Of a stretch of DNA of 48,101 bases, positions 15,151 through 22,270 are shown in pieces. Made by a program: the position numbers and the translations under genes. The number at the start of each line of letters is the position of its first letter. Position 1 is the first letter of the stretch. Source of the DNA: a virus. The stretch is taken from the IMG/VR virus record IMGVR_UViG_3300046457_000044, positions 1 to 48,101 of that record. One strand, written 5' to 3'. The notes under the pieces are model-generated. The model was given only the letters and a program-made list of their open reading frames with translations, was not told where the DNA came from and did not search any database.

Positions 15151-15562
15151 GTACGGGTTCACTGAAGAAGAGTGGAAATCCTTCCATAAAAGTAAGAGAT
15201 GGCGGATAAGGAATCCGGGAGCGCAAGCAATAGCAACTGCAAACTGGGTAAGGAATAATCCAGAACAACGTAGAATTTCTTCTAGACGTTGCCAACTGAA
15301 AATGCAGTACGGGATTACTCCTGAACAGTATGACGAGATGCTGATTGCTCAAGACGGCAAATGTGAAATCTGCAAAACAGATAAACCCACTGGGAAGTGG
15401 AAAGTATTTGCCGTAGATCACTGCCATAAGACTGGCAATATTCGTGGCCTTCTGTGCAACGAATGTAATCGAGGTATGGGACTTCTACGTGATGATCCCG
15501 AACTTCTGATTAAAGCAGCAGAATACCTAAATAAAAATATAAAGGAATCAAAGAATGGATAA
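15119..15562 (+). CDS. Recombination endonuclease VII-like nuclease
   Basis: It starts at GTG 15119 inside the previous gene, with GAGGAAAG upstream. Motifs are GKCEICK (C82, C85), VDHCHKTGNIRGLLCNECN (Asp100, His101, His103, C113, C116, Asn117), which is the His-Me finger plus zinc knuckle of T4 endonuclease VII relatives. The N-terminal half is basic and may bind DNA. Such enzymes cut branched DNA, but many phage copies are mobile homing nucleases. As third in a row of nucleases it could be either. The end overlaps the next gene by eight bases. Confidence 0.85.
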   Translation: MSRAKPNEWIEYGFTEEEWKSFHKSKRWRIRNPGAQAIATANWVRNNPEQRRISSRRCQLKMQYGITPEQYDEMLIAQDGKCEICKTDKPTGKWKVFAVDHCHKTGNIRGLLCNECNRGMGLLRDDPELLIKAAEYLNKNIKESKNG

Positions 15563-15800
15563 CTACAAAGGCTTCTCCCTGTTCAACGATGTTGAAGATG
15601 AATCGCTTCAGGCATTCAATCGTGGCCGTGTAATGGCTAACATCTTCCAAGACCATATGCGGGATGGTCGTGTGAACATCAAGGGCTCTGCACTCGTTCT
15701 AGGCTATTTCAAAGAGATTCCTGAACCTGAACGTCTCCCTGCTCAGATGCAATTCAAGAGTTTGATGGAGAAGGAAGGCTTTGCATTGGTGGCTCGATAA
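15555..15800 (+). CDS. Hypothetical protein, 81 aa
   Basis: Not recognised with certainty. It begins at an ATG inside the endonuclease VII end and stops at the base where the next ATG begins (TAATG). The sequence is acidic at the N-terminus (FNDVEDESLQAFNR) and mostly helical. The dense overlaps and location in the nucleotide-metabolism operon support it as real. Confidence 0.65.
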   Translation: MDNYKGFSLFNDVEDESLQAFNRGRVMANIFQDHMRDGRVNIKGSALVLGYFKEIPEPERLPAQMQFKSLMEKEGFALVAR

Positions 15801-16003
15801 TGGGAGCGAATGAGAAGCAGGTTGCTGGCTCGCACTACCAAGGTGCGATTCAGACTTGGGATTATATCGTAGCCAACGATCTTGGTTATCTTGAAGGCAA
15901 CGTAATCAAATACGTTAGCCGATATAAGAAAAAGAATGGCAAACAAGACCTAGAGAAAGCAAAGCACTACTTGGAGAAGCTGATTGAAACTGTCGGAGAT
16001 TAA
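15800..16003 (+). CDS. DUF3310 family protein
   Basis: The 67-residue protein has the full DUF3310 pattern: GSHYQ at the start, TWDYIVANDLGYLEGNVIKY, then SRYKKKNGKQDLEKAKHYLEKL. The family is very common in phages and is often listed as SaV-like or nucleotide kinase-associated, but no function is proven. It couples by TAATG to the gene before and overlaps ThyX by 20 bases, in keeping with a link to nucleotide metabolism. Confidence 0.88.
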   Translation: MGANEKQVAGSHYQGAIQTWDYIVANDLGYLEGNVIKYVSRYKKKNGKQDLEKAKHYLEKLIETVGD

Positions 16004-16619
16004 TGTTGAATACCTTGGTGGGTACGGATGCGACACAACAGTTGTTAATGCAGCACGAGTGTCCTTCGCAAAGCAAGCAACAGAAATCGGAGAAGGAGAT
16101 ACGAGACTCATTCACTACCTTGCTCGCCACAAGCACCATTCGCCTTTTAACCACGCGTTTCTCTCTTTCCGAGTATCAGCGCCTATTTTCGTTGCCCGTC
16201 AACTCGTCAAGCACAAGTTCCTTCCGTGGAATGAAGTTTCACGACGATATGTGGACAGTGAGCCAGAAATCTACTTCCGTAAGTTCCACGGTAGAGCAGC
16301 CGATGTTAAGCAAGGTTGCGATGAAACAGCGATCCTTAAACTCGATTACGCAAAATACGCAAAGACAATTCGAGCGCAAATCGAAAATTATCAAGAAGCT
16401 CTCGATTGTGGATCGGCTCCTGAAGATGCACGAATGCTCCTCCCCCTGAACCTGATGACGGAATGGATTTGGAGTGGAACCCTTGGCGCATTCCTTGACA
16501 TGCTTGTTCTTCGTCTTGATCCGCACACCCAGTTTGACAGCCGTATCGTGGCAAAGCTTATTGCCAAAGAGGTTGAGGAGCGATTCCCAATCTCGTATAG
16601 CGCCTACATAAAAGGATAA
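15984..16619 (+). CDS. thyX: Flavin-dependent thymidylate synthase ThyX
   Basis: It starts at TTG 15984 within the DUF3310 gene, with GGAG upstream; no ATG fits the conserved N-terminus. The 211-residue protein has NAARVSF (22-28), HSPFNHAFLSFRVSAPIFVARQ, and the signature in the form KHKFLPWNEVSRRY (76-89). In classical ThyX this is RHRxxSxNExSxRY, so both outer arginines are lysine and the first serine is proline. NE, S and RY are kept. RMLLPLNLMTEW and FLDMLVLRLDPHTQ near the C-terminus also match. It makes dTMP from dUMP using FAD and methylene-tetrahydrofolate, complementing the nearby ribonucleotide reductase. Confidence 0.93.
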   Translation: MKLSEINVEYLGGYGCDTTVVNAARVSFAKQATEIGEGDTRLIHYLARHKHHSPFNHAFLSFRVSAPIFVARQLVKHKFLPWNEVSRRYVDSEPEIYFRKFHGRAADVKQGCDETAILKLDYAKYAKTIRAQIENYQEALDCGSAPEDARMLLPLNLMTEWIWSGTLGAFLDMLVLRLDPHTQFDSRIVAKLIAKEVEERFPISYSAYIKG

Positions 16620-16622
16620 TAA

Positions 16623-16799
16623 ATGGCCCAAAACTTCAATAAAGAACGGACACTTCTAGTGGCGTTCATGAACGGTTCGTATAAAAAGATGACCGTTGTC
16701 GAGTATGACCATAAAGAATGGATTATTGCCAAGAAGAAAGACGGTTCTCAAGTATACATCAACACTTCCAATGTGAAGTGGATTGAGGAGGTCAAGTAA
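16623..16799 (+). CDS. Small hypothetical protein, 58 aa
   Basis: The ATG at 16623 follows AAGGA and lies four bases after the ThyX stop; its own stop overlaps the next ATG (TAATG at 16797-16801). The product is basic and strand-rich (LLVAFMNGSYKKMTVVEYD, EWIIAKKKDGSQVYI), resembling a small SH3-like barrel. Function unknown. Confidence 0.7.
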   Translation: MAQNFNKERTLLVAFMNGSYKKMTVVEYDHKEWIIAKKKDGSQVYINTSNVKWIEEVK

Positions 16800-17557
16800 T
16801 GACACGAATCGTTGTAATTCCTGATACTCAAGTTCATGCTGGTGTTGATATCTCGTATCTCAATCACATCAGCCAATACATCTGTGAGAAGAAGCCGGAT
16901 TATGTTGTACACATTGGCGACCATTGGGACATGCCTAGTCTGTCCAGTTATGATTTCGGGAAACGTCAGTTTGAAGGTCGTCGGTATCGCACTGATGTTG
17001 ATGCTGGCAACTACGGTATGGACGTTCTCACTCAACCCATTGTAGACGAGGTAGCACGCCTTGAACGTAATAAGAAGAAGCGTTGGAATCCTAAGCTGCA
17101 TTTCCTCTTGGGCAATCACGAGAATCGTATCTCCCGCGCAGTGGATAACGATGCAAAGCTTGAGGGTGCTATTGGCCTACATGATCTTAGCCTTAATGGG
17201 TGGACTGTTAATACTTTCCTTGATCCTCTCTTTCTCCACGGTGTTGCATTCAATCACTACTTCACAACTGGATTGGCTGGGCGACCGGCTTCAACCGCTT
17301 CTGCTCAGCTTAACAAGCAGCACATGAGTTGCATTGCAGGGCATCAACAAGGTTTGCAGATTGCCACTGGCAAGCGTGCCGATGGTGCTCTCCTAACTTC
17401 GGTGATTGCAGGCTCTGGCTACCCGCATGAAGAAGCCTATCTAGGTGCACAAGGGAACAAGCATTGGCGTGGAATCCTTGTCCTGAATGATGTGCATGAT
17501 GGTGAATTTGATTTGATGCCTGTCTCGCTAAAGTATCTGGAAAAGAAATATAACTAA
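16799..17557 (+). CDS. Calcineurin-like metallophosphoesterase
   Basis: A strong GAGGAGG stands before the ATG. The 252-residue protein contains the metallophosphoesterase series: VIPDTQVH (Asp9, His13), HIGDHWD (GDxxD), LLGNHENR (GNHE), LFLHG and AGHQQG (final GH). These bind two metals and cleave phosphomono- or diesters. Phages carry such enzymes in nucleotide or DNA metabolism, but the substrate cannot be told from sequence. It lies directly before the ribonucleotide reductase large subunit and overlaps its start by one base. Confidence 0.88.
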   Translation: MTRIVVIPDTQVHAGVDISYLNHISQYICEKKPDYVVHIGDHWDMPSLSSYDFGKRQFEGRRYRTDVDAGNYGMDVLTQPIVDEVARLERNKKKRWNPKLHFLLGNHENRISRAVDNDAKLEGAIGLHDLSLNGWTVNTFLDPLFLHGVAFNHYFTTGLAGRPASTASAQLNKQHMSCIAGHQQGLQIATGKRADGALLTSVIAGSGYPHEEAYLGAQGNKHWRGILVLNDVHDGEFDLMPVSLKYLEKKYN

Positions 17558-19398
17558 TGATTAATATTGATATTAAACGGGATGACAACTTCAATGAACA
17601 AGGACGCACGCTACTTTCGAAATATTATTCGGATGGCCGAGAGGGAATCCAGAAAGCCATTGCTCGTGCAGCCAACTGCTTTAGCTATGGGGATGAAGCC
17701 CTTGCTCAGCGTATCTATGACGCTGCCTCTAAGCATTGGTTCTTCTATAGCTCGCCAGTGCTTAGCAATGCTGTGGAAGGACATTGGATTACGCCTGAAG
17801 AAGTAGGAAAGAACTACTGGAAGATGCCTTGGTTTTGGGAGCAAGGCTTTGACCGTAAGCAATTCTGGAATGGAGAGCTTCCTAAAGCCATGCCCATTGC
17901 CTGCTTCGGTGGCTATGTACCTGACACTATTCAAGGACAGATTGATGTTAGTAGCGAGCTTGCTTTGCTTAGCGTTATGGGTGGTGGCACTGCCCTTCAT
18001 TCCGGCATTAGAGCCGTATCGGAGAAAGCTCCGGGACCGATTCCCTTCTTTAAAACGGTGGATGGGATCATGGGGTATTACCGTCAAGGTCGTACTAGAC
18101 GCGGTAGCACTGCTTTATATCTTGACATTTCTCACCCTGACATTGTGGAGTTTATCAATATCCGTAAGCCCAGTGGGGGAGACATTGCCCGTAAAATCAA
18201 CAACCGTCCCGGTGTGCATAACGCGGTAAACATCACAGACGCTTTCAAGGAAGCTGTAGACCAAGACGCAGATTGGGAATTGATTTGCCCACACACGAAG
18301 AAAGTACACCACACCCTCAAGGCTCGTGAGCTTTGGGAACAACTACTAGAAACAAGGGAACTAACTGGTGAGCCTTACCTGTATTTCATTGATGTTGCTA
18401 ACCGTGCTTTGCCTGTATCTCAGCGTGCTCTCGGCCTTACGAACAAAGGTAGTAATCTTTGTAGTGAGATTACGCTCGCTACTGACAATCTTCGCACTTT
18501 TGTTTGCTGTCTTAGCAGCCTTAATCTAGAGAAATATGATGAGTGGAAAGACACAAATCTTGTGGCTGATTTGGTTCGCTTTCTTGACAATGTTGTTCAA
18601 TGGTTTATCGATTACGCTCCTAACGGCCTCCATCGTGCTATTTATAGCGCAAGTAGGGAGCGCGCCCTAGGCATCGGTGCTATGGGGTTTCACAACTACC
18701 TAATGTCTAAAGGCATCCCCTTTGAATCTGGAGGCTTTAACAGTGCTGCTCAACACAACCATACAATCTTTAAGCACATCAATAGTCAAGGAATTGACGC
18801 TTCTATCCGGCTTGGTGGGGAGCGTGGGGAAGCTCCCGACATGGAAGGCACTGGTCGTCGTAACTCTCACGTTTTCGCTATTGCTCCTAATAGTAATTCC
18901 AGTGTCCTTTGTAATACGAGCCCTAGTATTGAGCCTATTGCTAGTAACGCGTACACTCAGAAAACTCGTGCAGGCATTTACCTCGTAAAGAACAAATGGC
19001 TTGAGCCAGTGTTGGAGAAGTATGGAATCAATACCGAGGAAACTTGGCAGTCTATTGTTCGTAACAACGGAAGCGTCCAGCATATCGAAGCACTTCCAGT
19101 TGAAGAAAGGAACGTCTTTAAAACTGCATGGGAAATCGATCAACACTGGGTTATTGAACATGCTGGCAACCGTCAACAATTCGTCTGCCAAGCACAGTCT
19201 CTCAATGTATTTTTCCTTCCCGGCTCAAATCGAGAATATATTAATTCTGTGCACCTGAAGGCAATGAGGGAAGGGAAGATTAAGAGCATGTACTACTTCC
19301 GTACAGGAGCCGCTAGTAAGGCTGATACGGTTAAAACAATTCAACGTGTTGTGCTGAATCAAGAGAGCGCAACAGCATGTCTATCCTGTGAGGGCTAA
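17557..19398 (+). CDS. nrdA: Class I ribonucleotide reductase, large (alpha) subunit
   Basis: The 613-residue protein has the catalytic set of a class I alpha subunit. The NLCSE motif gives Asn300, thiyl Cys302 and Glu304. The redox pair is Cys116 (PIACFGG) and Cys317 or Cys318 (FVCCLSS). The radical-transfer tyrosine pair lies in SMYYFRT near the C-terminus, and a CLSC tail (Cys608, Cys611) would re-reduce the active site. E. coli NrdA is 761 residues; the shortening is at the N-terminus, which starts close to the catalytic barrel with no recognisable ATP cone. Allosteric activity control by dATP may therefore be missing, useful for a phage needing many dNTPs. It works with NrdB at 19719. 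Confidence 0.96.
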   Translation: MINIDIKRDDNFNEQGRTLLSKYYSDGREGIQKAIARAANCFSYGDEALAQRIYDAASKHWFFYSSPVLSNAVEGHWITPEEVGKNYWKMPWFWEQGFDRKQFWNGELPKAMPIACFGGYVPDTIQGQIDVSSELALLSVMGGGTALHSGIRAVSEKAPGPIPFFKTVDGIMGYYRQGRTRRGSTALYLDISHPDIVEFINIRKPSGGDIARKINNRPGVHNAVNITDAFKEAVDQDADWELICPHTKKVHHTLKARELWEQLLETRELTGEPYLYFIDVANRALPVSQRALGLTNKGSNLCSEITLATDNLRTFVCCLSSLNLEKYDEWKDTNLVADLVRFLDNVVQWFIDYAPNGLHRAIYSASRERALGIGAMGFHNYLMSKGIPFESGGFNSAAQHNHTIFKHINSQGIDASIRLGGERGEAPDMEGTGRRNSHVFAIAPNSNSSVLCNTSPSIEPIASNAYTQKTRAGIYLVKNKWLEPVLEKYGINTEETWQSIVRNNGSVQHIEALPVEERNVFKTAWEIDQHWVIEHAGNRQQFVCQAQSLNVFFLPGSNREYINSVHLKAMREGKIKSMYYFRTGAASKADTVKTIQRVVLNQESATACLSCEG

Positions 19399-19605
19399 AT
19401 GCGAATCGAGTATAACGAAAAGACCATGACATTTGATGTATATGATTCGGACGATCTACTTGATGGCTCGTTCATGTCAGAGGATGTAGCACGAGACTAC
19501 ATCGCTCGGTATGGAGAGTGGGACTGGGAATCAGAGCGTACTTGCTCTTATCCATGTGCTGAGTGTGGTGAATCTTGGGAGGATGAAGATGATTCCGATG
19601 AGTAA
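19399..19605 (+). CDS. Acidic hypothetical protein, 68 aa
   Basis: It starts directly after the NrdA stop with GAGGG in front. It is very acidic, with a C-terminal cysteine cluster (RTCSYPCAECGESW) that could bind zinc or act in redox chemistry. Its position between the reductase subunits would suit a glutaredoxin-like role, but there is no CPYC-type glutaredoxin motif or fold that I can see. Function unknown. Confidence 0.65.
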   Translation: MRIEYNEKTMTFDVYDSDDLLDGSFMSEDVARDYIARYGEWDWESERTCSYPCAECGESWEDEDDSDE

Positions 19606-19729
19606 CCTGTATATCGAGAAAGCGCATGATGGTGACGAGGAGTTGTTCCTTGTCACTAACGCGTATGGTGAGATTGTGTTTGAGTCGTACAATCGTTTGG
19701 CATGTGAGGAATTCATTAATGCTGCTTGA
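19589..19729 (+). CDS. Small hypothetical protein, 46 aa
   Basis: GGGAGG (19577-19582) lies six bases before ATG 19589, in a different frame from the overlapping upstream gene. ATGs at 19583 and 19598 are alternatives. The product (with DGDEELFLVTNAYGEIVFES) looks like a small beta-sheet protein and ends ten bases inside nrdB. Such a tiny gene wedged between the reductase genes is plausible but not proven. Confidence 0.55.
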   Translation: MIPMSNLYIEKAHDGDEELFLVTNAYGEIVFESYNRLACEEFINAA

Positions 19730-20666
19730 GGTATCAAAGAGCTACGTACCGATCTATCCGCAGTTTGTAGAGATTACGAAAGAACACGAAGAAGCCCACT
19801 GGCACGAAGGGGAAGCAAAGCTTCAACAGGATGTAGAGCAGTGGAAAACAGGCGTCATTACTGAGCAAGAGAAATACTTTGTCAACAGCATCTTACGACT
19901 ATTCACCCAATCAGATGTTGCGGTTGGAAGTGATTATTACGACAATCTTATCCCGGTCATCCGAAATAACGAGGCAAGAAATATGCTCGGTTCTTTCGCA
20001 GGACGAGAAGGAGTACATCAACGGGCTTACGCTCTCCTCAACGACACTCTCGGATTCGGAGAAGAGTTCTATACAGAGTTTCTTGAATACGGGGAAATGA
20101 AGGAAAAGCTTGAGTTCATGCTTGATGTTAAGAACACTAACCCGCAGGAGATTGCTAAAGGGATTGCAAAGCAAGTCTTGGTGGAGGGTGTTTGTCTGTT
20201 CGCTTCTTTTGCTATGCTTCTTAATTTCCAGCGTCAAGGAAAGCTTATGGGCATGGGTGATGTAAACCAATGGAGTATCCGTGACGAATCAATTCACGTC
20301 AAAGGATTGTCTGCCTTGTTCAGGCAGTTCCTCAAAGAACACCCTGAAGTCATCAATGATGGATTCAAGCGAGAAATCTACAGCACAGCAAGGGAATGTG
20401 TCAGGCTCGAAGATTCGTTTATCTCTCTCGCGTTTGCCAAAGGTGGACAAGAAGGAATTACAGAGGAGGGCACGAAGCAGTATGTGCGGAGTGTATGTGA
20501 CTACCGAATGACGCAGCTAGGATTTAAGCCTGAGTATAACGTTGAGAATCCCTTTAACTGGCTTGACTGGCTCACAAGTAGCTCAACTATTGAAAACTTT
20601 TTCGAAGCGAATACAACCGGGTACAGCAAGAATTCTATGACTGGTTCATACCAAGGAGGGTATTAA
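19719..20666 (+). CDS. nrdB: Class I ribonucleotide reductase, small (beta) subunit
   Basis: I choose ATG 19719 with GAGGA eight bases upstream; the open frame from 19626 adds residues that do not fit the family. The 315-residue protein has the diiron ligands Asp66 (QSDVAV), Glu97 and His100 (REGVHQRAY), Glu156 (VEGVCLF), Glu190 and His193 (RDESIH). Tyr104, four residues after His100, matches the radical tyrosine Y122 of E. coli. The C-terminus is a flexible tail, ending SYQGGY, likely to dock on NrdA. It makes the radical that drives nucleotide reduction. Confidence 0.96.
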   Translation: MLLEVSKSYVPIYPQFVEITKEHEEAHWHEGEAKLQQDVEQWKTGVITEQEKYFVNSILRLFTQSDVAVGSDYYDNLIPVIRNNEARNMLGSFAGREGVHQRAYALLNDTLGFGEEFYTEFLEYGEMKEKLEFMLDVKNTNPQEIAKGIAKQVLVEGVCLFASFAMLLNFQRQGKLMGMGDVNQWSIRDESIHVKGLSALFRQFLKEHPEVINDGFKREIYSTARECVRLEDSFISLAFAKGGQEGITEEGTKQYVRSVCDYRMTQLGFKPEYNVENPFNWLDWLTSSSTIENFFEANTTGYSKNSMTGSYQGGY

Positions 20667-20836
20667 TGCTAAGTCTTGAGCGTTTGTCTTGGTCGCATTG
20701 TTATGACTATGACACATACGTATTTCACGGAGGCTTGTTGTCCCTGAGTGAATATTACGAACGATGCGCCCGATGGGATGAAGAACACGAACAGTGGGCA
20801 GAGGAGGCGTGGAAGAATGAGCACAGTTCGGATTGA
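20666..20836 (+). CDS. Small acidic aromatic-rich protein, 56 aa
   Basis: AGGAGG precedes the ATG, which overlaps the nrdB stop. The product is rich in Trp, Tyr, Glu and Asp (SHCYDYDTY, YYERCARWDEEHEQWAEEAW), suggesting a small helical protein or a protein mimicking DNA charge. It is not recognised. It overlaps the next gene by 20 bases. Confidence 0.65.
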   Translation: MLSLERLSWSHCYDYDTYVFHGGLLSLSEYYERCARWDEEHEQWAEEAWKNEHSSD

Positions 20837-21068
20837 AGCAGGCTGTACACAAAGCATGAGTACGGGGAAGTGGACATACATCTATGCAGATACGGATGGT
20901 GTCCATATGGTTGACTTCACAGCAGCGCAACGCCCTGTGATTGGAGACACGATTGAGAACGGTGTGTTGGTTCCTAAGAGCGGATACATCATCAACAACG
21001 ATCCGGGATTCCAGAAGAAGAAATTCTTCCAGCCCCGTACATGGCCGATTGAAGGACAGGACAGCTAG
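20817..21068 (+). CDS. Hypothetical protein, 83 aa, last rightward gene
   Basis: I choose ATG 20817, after GAGGAGG (20801-20807); the frame is open further upstream. The body is strand-rich (KWTYIYADTDGVHMVDFTA) with IGDTIENGVLVPKSGYIINN, compatible with a small beta barrel. No family recognised. It is the last gene before the convergent terminator region. Confidence 0.65.
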   Translation: MSTVRIEAGCTQSMSTGKWTYIYADTDGVHMVDFTAAQRPVIGDTIENGVLVPKSGYIINNDPGFQKKKFFQPRTWPIEGQDS

Positions 21069-21082
21069 TCCTTCTCTTAACC

Positions 21083-21120
21083 AAAAAAAAAGCCCCTCTT
21101 GGATTTCTCCTTGAGGGGCT
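21083..21120 (-). terminator. Rho-independent terminator of the leftward late operon
   Basis: An eight-base-pair stem (AGCCCCTC at 21091-21098 with GAGGGGCT at 21113-21120) is followed on the minus strand by nine consecutive U. It lies just after the last leftward gene and would stop late transcripts before they run into the opposing operon. On the plus strand no U tract follows the stem. Confidence 0.9.
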
Positions 21121-21136
21121 AACACACTTGAGGTTT

Positions 21137-21155
21137 GCTCCGCAACGGAGCGTTT
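21137..21155 (+). terminator. Possible weak rightward terminator hairpin
   Basis: GCTCCG and CGGAGC form a six-base stem with a three-base loop, followed on the plus strand by a short CGTTT. The U tract is poor, so it may be a weak rightward terminator or a pausing site facing the convergent operon. Confidence 0.4.
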
Positions 21156-21165
21156 GGATTCTACC

Positions 21166-21447
21166 TCACTTTTTCCTACCGTGATCTTTTAGATGATGTT
21201 TATTCTTCTTTCGGTTAGCATTAACGGAGATAGCATGCAGATTCTTGCTGCTGTTGTCGGCAGTGTTCATATTTTTATGGTCCACGTCGCGGCCATCCCC
21301 CTTCTTCACCTTGCCTTCTTTCTCCAGCTTCCTACGTGCTGCGTTACGCTGTGCCCTGCGTTCCTTTTGCAGAGGACTGGAGTTGTACGCCCGTTGCCGT
21401 TTGCTATCCGCTGTAGCATTGGCTTTTAACTGCCCTTTAGCTGCCAT
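21166..21447 (-). CDS. Basic protein with HNH-like C-terminal motif, 93 aa
   Basis: The N-terminal two thirds are Lys/Arg/Ala-rich. The C-terminus reads DGRDVDHKNMNTADNSSKNL followed by HAISVNANRKK, the DVDHKN...NL..... N pattern seen in small HNH-related phage proteins often coded at the end of the virion module. Whether it cuts DNA is doubtful because the fold is very short. The start couples to the upstream stop (TAATG). Confidence 0.7.
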   Translation of the reverse strand: MAAKGQLKANATADSKRQRAYNSSPLQKERRAQRNAARRKLEKEGKVKKGDGRDVDHKNMNTADNSSKNLHAISVNANRKKNKHHLKDHGRKK

Positions 21448-21617
21448 TATTTCTTCTTATTCCCTTTCCACCGATTCCCATGCCCAGTGGTGTCTTTGCC
21501 ATTGTGTGTCTTAGTAGCCCAAGCCAAAATCCCCTTAGCCTGTTTGACGCTCATCCCTTCCTTCTTAGCCATGCTCTTTGCAGCAGCGCCTTTGCTCATG
21601 TGTTTCTTGGTAGCCAT
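21447..21617 (-). CDS. Small basic protein, 56 aa
   Basis: The frame runs from ATG at 21617 to a TAA overlapping the next ATG. The upstream transglycosylase stop also overlaps this ATG. The product is Lys/Ala/Gly-rich (MATKKHMSKG, KEGMSVKQAKGILAWATK) and very basic, suggesting binding to DNA or RNA, or packaging in the virion. Double translational coupling supports it as a real gene. Not recognised. Confidence 0.7.
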   Translation of the reverse strand: MATKKHMSKGAAAKSMAKKEGMSVKQAKGILAWATKTHNGKDTTGHGNRWKGNKKK

Positions 21618-22270
21618 TAAGTCCCCAGTATCTTCTTGATGTATTGTCGTGTCTCACTAGGGATGTAAAGCTTCCAATCCCCACCAGTGCGTTGAGCCCT
21701 ATCAACTGCTTTCTGAATCCTAGCTGGTCCTGCGTTATAGGCAGCTACGGCCTGTTCCGAATTCCCATGAAAGTTCTTCATCATTGCATTCAGATAGTCC
21801 TTACCGAAGCGTAGGTATTCATCAGGGCTGTTGTTCTGAATCGGAGTAACACCGTATCCGGGATCGCCCCCAGTCTTAGGCATCACCTGCGTAATCCCCT
21901 TGGCACCAGCAGAGCTAGTGAGTAGGTTGCCGCTATCATCCAAGTGCTTGCCACCACTCTCAGTGTTCACCAGCTTTGCGAATAGCCCACCAAGGCTCAT
22001 AGGAGCCACAGGAGCGGCTTGCTGTGCAGGGTCAATAGGTTGGGGTGCAGGAGGCTTGTTGGACGTCACAGAGGCCAATTCTGGCCCTGCCATTTCCCAC
22101 GGCATCTTTATGTGTGTCAGTTGGTCAATCGTTTCCTTCACAGGCTGAGCAACATCACTAATGACATTGCCTGCTGCCTTGGTTAGCGATTGCCAACCCA
22201 TACTCCAAGGACCATCATCAGGGAGAGCATCCGAAGATGCCCCCTGAGTTGCGCTAGTAGTCTCAGCCAT
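21617..22270 (-). CDS. Virion-associated lytic transglycosylase (SLT family)
   Basis: I choose ATG 22270, which overlaps the upstream stop; the open frame extends further to 22450 without need. The N-terminal ~95 residues are a Pro/Ala-rich spacer. The SLT domain follows, with NTESGGKH (catalytic Glu104), SSAGAKGITQVMP (119-131) and AVAAYNAGPARIQKAV. It should cleave peptidoglycan glycan strands locally during DNA entry, like the N-terminal domain of T7 gp16, but here it is a separate gene beside the ejection proteins. Confidence 0.88.
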   Translation of the reverse strand: MAETTSATQGASSDALPDDGPWSMGWQSLTKAAGNVISDVAQPVKETIDQLTHIKMPWEMAGPELASVTSNKPPAPQPIDPAQQAAPVAPMSLGGLFAKLVNTESGGKHLDDSGNLLTSSAGAKGITQVMPKTGGDPGYGVTPIQNNSPDEYLRFGKDYLNAMMKNFHGNSEQAVAAYNAGPARIQKAVDRAQRTGGDWKLYIPSETRQYIKKILGT

